Shown: positions 8,773 to 15,660 of the stretch, piece by piece
Numbering within the stretch: the first letter of the stretch is position 1
Layout of the letters: the number at the start of each line of letters is the position of its first letter
From: VXNE01 sp963665455
GTDB taxonomy: Bacteria; Pseudomonadota; Gammaproteobacteria; Pseudomonadales; Azotimanducaceae
Direction: 5' to 3'
Assembly (NCBI GenBank): GCA_963665455.1
Contig: OY762279.1
Location: 4,836,001 to 4,900,000 of the forward strand
DNA: 64,000 nt
Notes under the pieces: generated by a model
Seen by the model: only the letters and a program-made list of their open reading frames with translations
Database searches by the model: none
Told to the model about the DNA's origin: nothing
Position numbers and translations under genes: made by a program

Positions 8773-9689
8773 CGGTAGCCCAGGGTCCGTAGCACGGCTT
8801 CGTCGTTGGTCCAGCCCGCCTTCACCTTCACCCAGAGCCGGAGCATGGTGCGGCGACCGAGAAGACGCTCGATATCCCCGCGCGCGTCCTGGCCGATGGA
8901 CTTGAGCCGCGCGCCGCCCTTGCCGATCACGATGCCCTTCTGCGTGCCGCGCTCCACGTAGATGACGGCGTCCACCTCCGCGAGATGGGGCTTGCCGGCG
9001 AACCGTTCGATGCCGACGGCGACCCGGTGCGGCACCTCGTCCCCAAGGCGCCGCATGATCTTCTCGCGCACGATCTCCGCCAGGAAGAACTCGGTGGGCC
9101 GGTCGGTTACGTCGTCCGCATCGAAGAGATGCGGCCCCGCCGGGAGCCGCGCCGCCACCTCGTCGGCGAGGGCATCGAGACCCTCCCCCTTGAGGGCGGA
9201 GATGGGCACGATGGCCTCGAAACCGTGGCGCCCGCGCACGTCGTCGATGAGCGGCAGCAACCGGCTGCGGTCCGTCAGGCGATCCACCTTGTTGATCGCG
9301 CATACGCACGGCGTGCCCGCCCGGGCCACCTGCCCAAGGGCGCCGTCATCCGCCTCCGTCCAGGGCCGCGCCTCCACCAACAGCACGGCGACGTCGGCGT
9401 CGAACAGCGCACGCGCCGCCTGGCCCGCCATGTAGCGGTGAATGGCCCGGCCGCGGCCCGGCCGCGCGCCGCCGGTACCCTGGCCCGGCCGGCGGTGGAT
9501 GCCGGGGGTGTCCAGATAAACGAACTGGGTGTCGCCACGGGTATCCACCCCGAGCAGGTTGTGCCGCGTCGTCTGCGGCTTGCGCGACGTGATGCTCAGC
9601 TTGCGGCCGAGCAGGTGGTTCATCAGGGTGGACTTGCCGACGTTCGGCCGGCCGGCGAGGGCGACGAAGCCGCAACGCGTGTCGCTCAC
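8769..9689 (-). CDS. era: Ribosome-assembly GTPase Era
   Basis: Era binds the 3' end of 16S rRNA and assists 30S maturation. The G domain shows GRPNVGKST (13-21), DTPG (60-63) and NKVD, and the C-terminal KH domain shows VIGKGGARLKSIG. The switch II region contains an unusual glycine- and arginine-rich insertion of about 12-14 residues (66-79, after DTPGIH) where E. coli Era has only a few residues. It starts with ATG overlapping the rnc stop (ATGA) and its stop overlaps the recO start. Confidence 0.95.
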   Translation of the reverse strand: MSDTRCGFVALAGRPNVGKSTLMNHLLGRKLSITSRKPQTTRHNLLGVDTRGDTQFVYLDTPGIHRRPGQGTGGARPGRGRAIHRYMAGQAARALFDADVAVLLVEARPWTEADDGALGQVARAGTPCVCAINKVDRLTDRSRLLPLIDDVRGRHGFEAIVPISALKGEGLDALADEVAARLPAGPHLFDADDVTDRPTEFFLAEIVREKIMRRLGDEVPHRVAVGIERFAGKPHLAEVDAVIYVERGTQKGIVIGKGGARLKSIGQDARGDIERLLGRRTMLRLWVKVKAGWTNDEAVLRTLGYR

Positions 9690-10348
9690 GCCAGCCGCTC
9701 GAGGACGCCGCGGGCGGCCGCCTGTTCCGCCTCGCGCCGGGCGGCCGCCGCCCCGGTCGCCTCGATATCGAGGGCGGACACCCGGCAGCGCACGACGAAG
9801 CGCGGGGCATGGGCCTCGCCCGCGACACCTTCGACCAGGTATTCGGGTAAGGCCATGCCGCGTGCCTGCATGGCTTCCTGCAAGCGGGTTTTCGGATCCT
9901 TCTCCGGTACTCCGTCGAGGGCCTCGATGCGCTTGCCGAACAACGCCTCCACGACCGCCTCGGCCGCGTCCACGCCACCGTCGAGCACTACCGCGCCCAA
10001 CACGGCCTCCAGGCCGTCCCCCAGCACCGAGTCGAGGTTCCGGACGCCGCTACGGCGCGCGCTGGAGCCCAGCAGGAGGTGGTCTCCGAGCCCGATGTCC
10101 CGCGCCACTTCGGCGAGGGACTCCCGTCGCACGAGACCCACGCGCATCAGGGTGAGCTCCTCCTCCCGGCCCTCGGGGAACGCCTCGAACAGGCGTCGCG
10201 CCACGACGTAGCCGAGTATGGCGTCGCCCAGGAACTCCAGGCGCTCGTTGTGCGCGGCACCGCCGCTCCGGTGCGTCAACGCCCGTTCCAGCAACCCGCG
10301 ATCCCGGAACGTGTAGCCGATGGCGGCCTGCAGCCGGCCAAGCTCCAT
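9686..10348 (-). CDS. rnc: Ribonuclease III
   Basis: RNase III cleaves double-stranded RNA in rRNA processing and RNA turnover. The catalytic signature NERLEFLGDAILGYVV and the second acidic motif LGDGLEAVLG (with Asp and Glu) are intact, followed by a C-terminal dsRNA-binding domain beginning DPKTRLQEAMQ. The ATG at 10348 overlaps the lepA stop as ATGA and gives 220 residues, as in E. coli (226). No signal peptidase gene (lepB) lies between lepA and rnc. Confidence 0.95.
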   Translation of the reverse strand: MELGRLQAAIGYTFRDRGLLERALTHRSGGAAHNERLEFLGDAILGYVVARRLFEAFPEGREEELTLMRVGLVRRESLAEVARDIGLGDHLLLGSSARRSGVRNLDSVLGDGLEAVLGAVVLDGGVDAAEAVVEALFGKRIEALDGVPEKDPKTRLQEAMQARGMALPEYLVEGVAGEAHAPRFVVRCRVSALDIEATGAAAARREAEQAAARGVLERLA

Positions 10349-12147
10349 CAGTGCTCCACCTTGAGGACGGCGAAGAACGCATCCTGCGGGATCTCCACCT
10401 TGCCGAGCTGCTTCATGCGCTTCTTGCCGGCCTTCTGCTTCTCCAGGAGCTTCTTCTTGCGGGTGACGTCGCCGCCGTAGCACTTCGAGGTGACGTTCTT
10501 GCGCAGGGCCTTGACGTTGACGCGGCCGATGATGCGGCCCCCGATGGCCGCCTGGATGGCGACGTCGAACATCTGCCGGGGGACGAGTTCCTTCATCTTG
10601 CGGATGAGCTCCCGGCCCCGTGCCTCGGCCCGGTCCCGGTGCAGGACGGTCGCGAGCGCGTCGATCCGCTCGCCGTTGATCAGGATGTCCACCTTCACCA
10701 GGGGGGCCGGGGCGAACCGGCGGAACCCGTAATCCAGCGACGCGTAGCCCCGGCTGACGGACTTCAGCCGGTCGAAGAAATCCACCACCACCTCGGACAG
10801 CGGCAGCTCGTAGCTCAGGGAGACCTGGCCGCCGGAGAACTGCATGTCCTTCTGCACGCCCCGGCGCTCGATGCAGAGGTTGATGACCGCGCCGAGATGG
10901 TCCCGCGGCACGAGGATCTGGACATCCGCCATGGGTTCGCGAAACTCGGCGATCTGCGCCGGGTCCGGCAGGCTCGAGGGATTGTCCACCTCGTGTACCG
11001 CGCCATCGCGGGTGGCGACTTCGTAGACCACCGTCGGCGCGGAGGTGATGAGGTCGAGGTCGTACTCCCGTTCAAGGCGCTCCTGGATCACCTCCATGTG
11101 CAGCAGCCCCAGAAAGCCGCAGCGGAACCCGAACCCCAGCGCATCCGACGTTTCCGGCTCGTGGAACAGGGCCGCGTCGTTGAGGGCGAGCTTCGCGAGC
11201 GCCTCGCGCAGGTTCTCGAAGTCGTCCGAACTGACCGGGAACATGCCCGCGTACACCTGCGGCTTGACCCGCGCGAAGCCCGGCAGCGCCGGGACGTCCG
11301 CCTGGTTCGCCCGCAACAGCGTATCGCCGACCGGCGCCCCCCGTATGGCCTTGATGCCGGCCACGACGTACCCGACCTCGCCCGCGGCCAGCGCACCGCA
11401 CGCCTCGCGCTTCGGCGTGAAGTGGCCCACTTCGTCCACGACATGCACCTGGCCCACGGAGTGCGCCACGATCCGGTCGCCCTTGCGCACCCGGCCCTCG
11501 ACCACCCGCACGAGTGACACCACGCCGAGGTAGTTGTCGAACCAGGAATCGACGATCAGCGCCCGCAATGGTCCGTCGCGGTCCCCCGAGGGCGCTGGAA
11601 TCTCCGCCACCAGCCTTTCCAGCAGTTCGTCCACGCCGTCCCCGGTCTTCGCCGAGACCAGCGTGGCCTCCTCCGCATCGATCCCGATGATGGTCTCGAT
11701 CTCGTCCCGCACCCGGTCCGGATCGGCCTGGGGCAGGTCGATCTTGTTCAATACGGGCAGCACTTCCAGGCCCTGATCGACCGCCGTGATGCAGTTCGCC
11801 ACGGACTGCGCCTCGACACCCTGGGCGGCGTCCACCACCAGCAACGCGCCCTCGCACGCCGCCAAGGAGCGCGACACCTCGTAGCTGAAGTCCACGTGGC
11901 CGGGCGTGTCGATGAAGTTCAGCTGGTAGTGGCCACCGGCGCGGGCGGTGTACTGCAGGGTGACGCACTGGGCCTTGATCGTGATGCCGCGCTCCCGCTC
12001 CAGATCCATGGAGTCCAGCACCTGCGCCTCCATCTCGCGCTGCGCGAGCCCCCCACAGCGCTCGATCAGCCGGTCGGAAAGCGTCGACTTGCCGTGGTCG
12101 ATGTGGGCGATGATGGAGAAGTTGCGGATGTGGTCGATGACCGGCAA
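10348..12147 (-). CDS. lepA: Elongation factor 4 (LepA)
   Basis: This 599-residue translational GTPase back-translocates or remodels stalled ribosomes and influences initiation. The G domain begins IRNFSIIAHIDHGKSTL, with DTPGHVDF and NKIDLP. The C-terminal LepA-specific domain contains YGGDVTRKKKLLEKQK. It heads a tightly coupled operon with rnc, era and recO. The 190 bp between it and the divergent gene at 12337 hold no other gene. Confidence 0.97.
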   Translation of the reverse strand: MPVIDHIRNFSIIAHIDHGKSTLSDRLIERCGGLAQREMEAQVLDSMDLERERGITIKAQCVTLQYTARAGGHYQLNFIDTPGHVDFSYEVSRSLAACEGALLVVDAAQGVEAQSVANCITAVDQGLEVLPVLNKIDLPQADPDRVRDEIETIIGIDAEEATLVSAKTGDGVDELLERLVAEIPAPSGDRDGPLRALIVDSWFDNYLGVVSLVRVVEGRVRKGDRIVAHSVGQVHVVDEVGHFTPKREACGALAAGEVGYVVAGIKAIRGAPVGDTLLRANQADVPALPGFARVKPQVYAGMFPVSSDDFENLREALAKLALNDAALFHEPETSDALGFGFRCGFLGLLHMEVIQERLEREYDLDLITSAPTVVYEVATRDGAVHEVDNPSSLPDPAQIAEFREPMADVQILVPRDHLGAVINLCIERRGVQKDMQFSGGQVSLSYELPLSEVVVDFFDRLKSVSRGYASLDYGFRRFAPAPLVKVDILINGERIDALATVLHRDRAEARGRELIRKMKELVPRQMFDVAIQAAIGGRIIGRVNVKALRKNVTSKCYGGDVTRKKKLLEKQKAGKKRMKQLGKVEIPQDAFFAVLKVEH

Positions 12148-12312
12148 GGAACGCGATACCGCCGTGAATCCAGGCGAATGGGGATTTTAGCAGTATCGGG
12201 GTTGGCGACACGGAGGCTCGGTGCGGGGTGGCGGCTTTCGGGGGGCTGGGCGGATGATCCGGAGGCGCCGGAATCCAGGACTGCCGGGCGCCCGAACCCC
12301 TCACGGTCTACG

Positions 12313-12346
12313 TAGTGGGTTTGAACACAGTGTAGAATGACCACTA
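12313..12346. promoter_or_regulatory. Inverted repeat at the AbiEi promoter, possible operator
   Basis: TAGTGG (12313-12318) and CCACTA (12341-12346) form a perfect 6-bp inverted repeat flanking a TAGAAT -10-like box (12333-12338). AbiEi antitoxins are known to repress their own operon by binding inverted repeats at the promoter, so this is a natural operator candidate. The -10-like box overlaps the ATG at 12337, which favours translation from ATG 12349. Confidence 0.35.
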
Positions 12347-13185
12347 TTATGCGACGTTCACATGGAAAGCTAAACCGCTTGCAGCACTCGCTGCCGGACG
12401 GTCTATTGGCCGACGCCAAGTGGTTGCGGGCGCAAGGATATTCCCGACAGCTACGCGGTCGCTACCTCGAAGGGGGCTGGCTGGAGCGGTTGGGCCGCGG
12501 CCTGTTCAGGCGTCCGTCGGCAAGCCCCGTCCATTGGCAGCAGGCCGTGGCCTCGCTACAGACCCTACTCCGCCGGAACGTGGCGGTCGGCGGGCGCACC
12601 GCGCTCGAACTCCAAGGGTACGCCCACTACCCGTCGCCGCGCGGCCCAAGGGTGGTCCACCTGCACGGCGACGACGGGCCGTTGCCCGGTTGGCTGTACA
12701 CCCTCGACGGGCCGCGCTATGTCCACCACAACACCCCAAGGTTGTTCCCATCGCGACCCCTCGCGCAAGTCATGGACGCCTACAGGGAGGCCGCCCCGGG
12801 CGACGCCGGGCTGGCACCATCCGATGATCTGGTGTGGCGGCGTTTAGACTTCGCGTGGGGCGTTGTCATCTCAACGCCGGAAAGGGCGGTGCTCGAACTC
12901 CTCGACGAGCTTCCGTCTCGCGAGTCCTTCCACGAAGCCGACATGCTGATCTCCGGGCTGGTCAACCTGCGTCCGGGACGCATGTCCCGGCTTCTGGCGG
13001 ACTGCCGGAGCGTCAAGGTCAAACGCCTGTTCCTCTGGTTCGCGGATCGGCACGGACATCAGTGGGTCGACCGGCTTGACCTCCGCACCGTGGACCTAGG
13101 CCGCGGCAAACGCATGCTGGTGCGCGGCGGCAAGCTCGATTCCAAGTACCAGATCACCATGCCGGAGAACATTGATGCCGCTTGA
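12337..13185 (+). CDS. AbiEi-family antitoxin (type IV toxin-antitoxin)
   Basis: The N-terminal winged-helix region (GYSRQLRGRYLEGGWLERLGRGLFRR) followed by the nucleic-acid-binding AbiEi C-terminal region (VGGRTALELQGY, later VISTPERAVLELLDELP) is typical of antitoxins that repress abiE-type operons and counter an AbiEii nucleotidyltransferase. The protein is 282 residues from ATG 12337, or 278 from ATG 12349, which is more likely because a -10-like TAGAAT overlaps the first ATG. The reading frame is intact. Its expected toxin partner survives only as a 26-codon stub immediately downstream, so the antitoxin appears orphaned. Confidence 0.8.
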   Translation: MTTIMRRSHGKLNRLQHSLPDGLLADAKWLRAQGYSRQLRGRYLEGGWLERLGRGLFRRPSASPVHWQQAVASLQTLLRRNVAVGGRTALELQGYAHYPSPRGPRVVHLHGDDGPLPGWLYTLDGPRYVHHNTPRLFPSRPLAQVMDAYREAAPGDAGLAPSDDLVWRRLDFAWGVVISTPERAVLELLDELPSRESFHEADMLISGLVNLRPGRMSRLLADCRSVKVKRLFLWFADRHGHQWVDRLDLRTVDLGRGKRMLVRGGKLDSKYQITMPENIDAA

Positions 13186-13255
13186 GGATTCGTACCGGCG
13201 GCAGGTCGAGTTGCTGGTGGCGGCGGAGGCTACTCCGTCGATCTACGCCGAGTGA
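13175..13255 (+). pseudogene. Truncated AbiEii-type nucleotidyltransferase toxin remnant
   Basis: An ATG overlapping the end of the antitoxin gene opens a 26-codon frame, MPLEDSYRRQVELLVAA..., ending in TGA at 13255. AbiEii toxins that pair with this antitoxin class characteristically begin with a YRRQVELL-like helix leading to a FALKGGTAINLF nucleotidyltransferase motif, recalled from the family. Here only the first helix remains and the catalytic domain is absent. This is an inference from about ten matching residues plus the operon position. Confidence 0.55.
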
Positions 13256-13424
13256 GCGCATCTGGCGACGGGGCGAGTCGCTGAGGGCTCTGGCGAATTG
13301 AGCTCCCGCTGAGGGCGGGGTCGCGTCCGCAAGCCATGGTCGGCCCGCGACCGTGCTGAGCCCAAACCCGGCTCGGCCTTCGGCCTTGCACCGCCCGCCA
13401 CGGACTCGGAAAATAGCGCCTCGT

Positions 13425-13501
13425 GGCTACGTAGCTCAGTTGGTTAGAGCACGCGATTCATAATCGCGGGGTCGGCGGTTCAAGTCCGCCCGTAGCTACC
13501 A
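13425..13501 (+). tRNA. tRNA-Met (CAT), elongator
   Basis: A complete cloverleaf of 77 nt with encoded CCA. The acceptor GGCTACG pairs with CGTAGCT (a G-U closing pair), the anticodon stem is CGCGA/TCGCG around loop TTCATAA (anticodon CAT), and the T arm is GGCGG-TTCAAGT-CCGCC. The first 27 bases match E. coli elongator tRNA-Met. A tRNA-Ile2 with lysidine-modified CAU is the alternative. It lies within accessory DNA, although I found no repeated 3' end that would mark an integration site. Confidence 0.95.
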
Positions 13502-14053
13502 GTTCCCCCTCGTGCATCCCCGTACGCCGACCAACTGATCCCGCCGGAACTCCCCGGCACGCGGCGTGACCTCAAGTTCAGGAAGAACAAAGTCACGAGC
13601 CGGCCTCGCGACGCCCGCGTCGCCTCCACCGTGCTCTCGCACCATTGGCGCTACCTCGGCATCGAGGACATCCTCGGCCAGCGCCCGTTGTTCGGGACGG
13701 TCTGCGGCAACCCCCGATCCCCTGCCGTTCGCCTCAATCCAGCCCGAACCCAGCGGCAGCCCAGTAGGAGAGACGTGCCCTGCTACGAGAGGCTGATTGG
13801 GGAGATTCTGGACGGCGGGCCTCCTTTCAACGCCGAAACACCGCACGTATGGACAAGTTCCTACACGAGATGTGGCCGTTCTCTACTTCCAGCCGGTCGT
13901 TGGACCTCTGAAGATCTCCGTTCCGCAGAGGCAAGGCCCCCGGAGGAGAAATGCACCACCGTACGGAACTGGCCAGCGCGCGAGCGCCCCGTTCGGCGAA
14001 CGAGCATAGCTGGCCACTCGCCGTCACTCCACCGCTTGAGGAGAGCCGGGCCC
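13502..14053 (+). other. Gene-poor stretch with a possible gene fragment
   Basis: No complete gene is visible here. From 13502 to about 13730 one frame (codons such as RRDLKFRKNKV, VLSHHWRYLGIEDILGQ) has the strongly GC-rich third positions of real genes in this genome, but it has no start codon and begins right at the end of the tRNA. I do not recognise it. It may be the remnant of a gene cut by recombination next to the tRNA. The remainder, up to the small gene at 14054, shows nothing I can support. Confidence 0.3.
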
Positions 14054-14218
14054 GTGGACTACGATGACAGGCGGAAGGAAACGGAACTCGCGAAGCTGAA
14101 GATGGAGATCCGCAAGATGCGGCACGACATGGTGATGGACGCCTTGAAGGCGATCATCGCCATCGCTGGCGTGCTTGCGGGCCTCGGTACGGCGGCAAAG
14201 GCGCTCGGTTGGCTGTAG
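14054..14218 (+). CDS. Small protein with coiled coil and one membrane helix
   Basis: A GTG start preceded by GAGGAG about 10 bases upstream opens a 54-residue protein. An N-terminal charged helix (RRKETELAKLKMEIRKMRHD) is followed by a single hydrophobic segment (about 31-50, IIAIAGVLAGLGTAAKALGW). Such holin-like or tail-anchored small proteins are common in mobile regions, but I recognise no named family. ATG 14103 is an alternative start that would keep the membrane helix. Confidence 0.5.
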   Translation: MDYDDRRKETELAKLKMEIRKMRHDMVMDALKAIIAIAGVLAGLGTAAKALGWL

Positions 14219-14312
14219 TGATCCGAACATGATCCGTCGCCCGGTCGTGCCGGGTTCCGTGCGGTGGGCCTCGGAGTACCGGCCCGGGGCGTAACCCGGC
14301 CAAGGAGGATGC

Positions 14313-14441
14313 ATGAAACGACATATCGTGGTCGTAGACGATCTCAAAGTGGACGCGTTTTGGTGGGCGTACACCAAGTTCGCCATCGTGTTCGGCATCA
14401 TGGCCGTCGTGATCTTCGGCTTCTACGCGTTCGTGCTGTAG
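14313..14441 (+). CDS. 42-residue single-span membrane protein
   Basis: A perfect Shine-Dalgarno AAGGAGG (14302-14308) sits 4 bases before ATG 14313. The predicted product begins MKRHIVVVDDLKVDAFWW and ends with one membrane helix (about 23-41, FAIVFGIMAVVIFGFYAFV). The very strong ribosome-binding site in a genome where most starts have weak ones argues for genuine expression. No family is recognised. It lies between two other small genes in the accessory region, and a membrane-acting peptide such as a type I-like toxin or phage protein is possible but unproven. Confidence 0.5.
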   Translation: MKRHIVVVDDLKVDAFWWAYTKFAIVFGIMAVVIFGFYAFVL

Positions 14442-14561
14442 GCGCCGCCCGACCGGGTTCAGCATGGGCGGGGCGGCTACTCGTCGTCAGCCACGCCGAG
14501 CGACCGCCCCGCACCCGACTGCTCAGCGCACGCCAGGCGACGCGAGACGAAAGGCGACAAT

Positions 14562-14780
14562 ATGAGCAAGGCACGTAGCACGCCCTCCGAGGACCGGGAC
14601 ACCATGCGCCCCGAATACGACTTCTCCGGCGCGGTCCGCGGCATGACCGCACGGCGCTACGCCGAGGGCGCAAACGTCGTCGTCGCGCCGAACCTGCTCG
14701 ACGTCTTCCCCGCCCCCAAATCGGTCGACGACGCCCTGCGCGCGCTCGCGCCCATGCTCCGAGGCGCCGGCTCGTCCTGA
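14562..14780 (+). CDS. Small conserved hypothetical protein (MRPEYDFSGAVRG type)
   Basis: This 72-residue protein contains the core MRPEYDFSGAVRG...RRYAEGANVVV followed by a helix (SVDDALRALAPML). Short proteins with this RPEYDFS...G core recur in accessory regions, often beside predicted toxin genes, and resemble small antitoxins. This is recollection, not a search. It is followed after 40 bp by a nucleotidyltransferase fragment. A second internal ATG (14604) starts exactly at the conserved core and may be the true start. Confidence 0.5.
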   Translation: MSKARSTPSEDRDTMRPEYDFSGAVRGMTARRYAEGANVVVAPNLLDVFPAPKSVDDALRALAPMLRGAGSS

Positions 14781-14822
14781 CGAGGGCACGCGACTGCGCC
14801 CGGTCCGCAGGATGGTGCTGCC

Positions 14823-15014
14823 TTGGATCGCGTAGAACCTCAGTCCGCGAACGACTACGACGACCGGACCACCGCCGCGGTCAAGAGCGTCCTAGGGAAA
14901 GTCTGATTAAGACCTTCCCTAGCGCAACCGCCCTTTTGGCTTGCGACCTGAACAAGCCCATGAACGGGCTTGTTCAGATGTTCCCTAGTCGAGATCGGCC
15001 AGGTGCCCCTAGAC
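14823..15014 (+). pseudogene. Nucleotidyltransferase (AbiEii-like) N-terminal fragment split by an IS5-like element
   Basis: From a TTG at 14823 the frame reads DRVEPQSANDYDDRTTAAVKSVL, and is then interrupted by the element at 14892-14988. Removing the element with one CTAG copy gives gtc cta gtc gag atc ggc cag, which continues the frame as VLVEIGQV. This is the start of a family of nucleotidyltransferase toxin-like proteins that I recall as TTAAVKSVLVEIGQ, normally followed by a GGAVPWLL-type nucleotide-binding motif. Similarity stops just after EIGQV, so the gene is also truncated downstream. The frame restoration is directly visible; the family name is from memory. Confidence 0.5.
14892..14988. 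mobile_element. Short IS5-like non-autonomous element (MITE), copy 1
   Basis: A 97-bp element, counting both target copies, bounded by CTAG (14892-14895 and 14985-14988). The ends are imperfect inverted repeats: CTAGGGAAAGTCTGATTAAG on the left and, on the other strand from the right, CTAGGGAACATCTGAACAAG. The GGAA...TCTGA..AAG ends and the 4-bp CTAG duplication resemble the IS5 group. It contains no gene. A left hairpin (GTC-TGATTAA-GAC within longer complementary arms) and a perfect 12-bp right hairpin (14948-14977, CTGAACAAGCCC/GGGCTTGTTCAG) dominate it. A longer copy lies at 36854-37011. Confidence 0.8.
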
Positions 15015-15114
15015 ATCCGGACCCTTCGCGAGCCGTGGGGAGGACGGTGAACGAGCGCCCCCGGGTGAGGGTCTCGTCGGCGTAGTCGTCGTCCTCCCCA
15101 ACCCTCCGTATACA

Positions 15115-15660
15115 ATGCGGCGCCTGTCAGTCGAAGCAGCGAACGCGGCGATGAAGCGTCCAGTTCCTCGGTCGGCGCTCGGGTCGAGGAAGTCCGACAA
15201 CGACAAGCGTCGATTGCTGGAGAATCCGTCCCGCCAGCTCGTGGAACGGCTCTTGGCCCATGTGAAGTACGACCCGAGCGCGAAGCACAAGCGCCATCCG
15301 CATCTCTACGGCCTAGACCCGTTCCGCGGCGAACGAGGCGACGCCACGCTCTGCGACGTGCACGCGGATTTCCGCCCAGACCAGATGGCAACCATCCCGC
15401 AGCTCGTCAGACGGGGTATCCAAGCAGGTTTGATCGGGGACACGCATCGGGTCATCTGGACGGTAGCCGACGACGGCTGGATTTTCGAAGCCCGGGAAAC
15501 GAACCGGGAGCGGCGCGAGTTCCACGGCTACCCCGTGCGCCCAAACGAAGCCATAGCGGAGCCGGTGTGCCTGCGATTCCTGGCGTGGGCCGAGGCATTG
15601 GGATCGCCGTTGGAGCGCGGTGTGGCCGAAGCATGTCGCGCGCGATATGGCGTGCGTTGA
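15115..15660 (+). CDS. Conserved hypothetical protein, first gene of a restriction-associated block
   Basis: A 181-residue soluble protein with no recognised domain. Notable segments are HPHLYGLDPFRGERGDATLCD, RPDQMATIPQLVRRGI and WTVADDGWIFEARETN. It ends in a TGATG overlap with the following ImmA-like gene, so the two are translationally coupled, and the restriction enzyme gene follows. A TACAAT -10-like box (15110-15115) overlaps the first ATG, so translation may really begin at ATG 15151 (169 residues). The tight pairing suggests joint function with the downstream protein, possibly regulation of the restriction enzyme. Confidence 0.6.
   Translation: MRRLSVEAANAAMKRPVPRSALGSRKSDNDKRRLLENPSRQLVERLLAHVKYDPSAKHKRHPHLYGLDPFRGERGDATLCDVHADFRPDQMATIPQLVRRGIQAGLIGDTHRVIWTVADDGWIFEARETNRERREFHGYPVRPNEAIAEPVCLRFLAWAEALGSPLERGVAEACRARYGVR

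Noticed and set aside
14855..15391. Minus-strand frame reading through the IS5-like element (LNKPVHGLVQVAS...LNQTFPRT)
   Set aside because: This is the element itself translated on the opposite strand. Similar short hypothetical proteins can arise wherever copies occur, and they are not genes.
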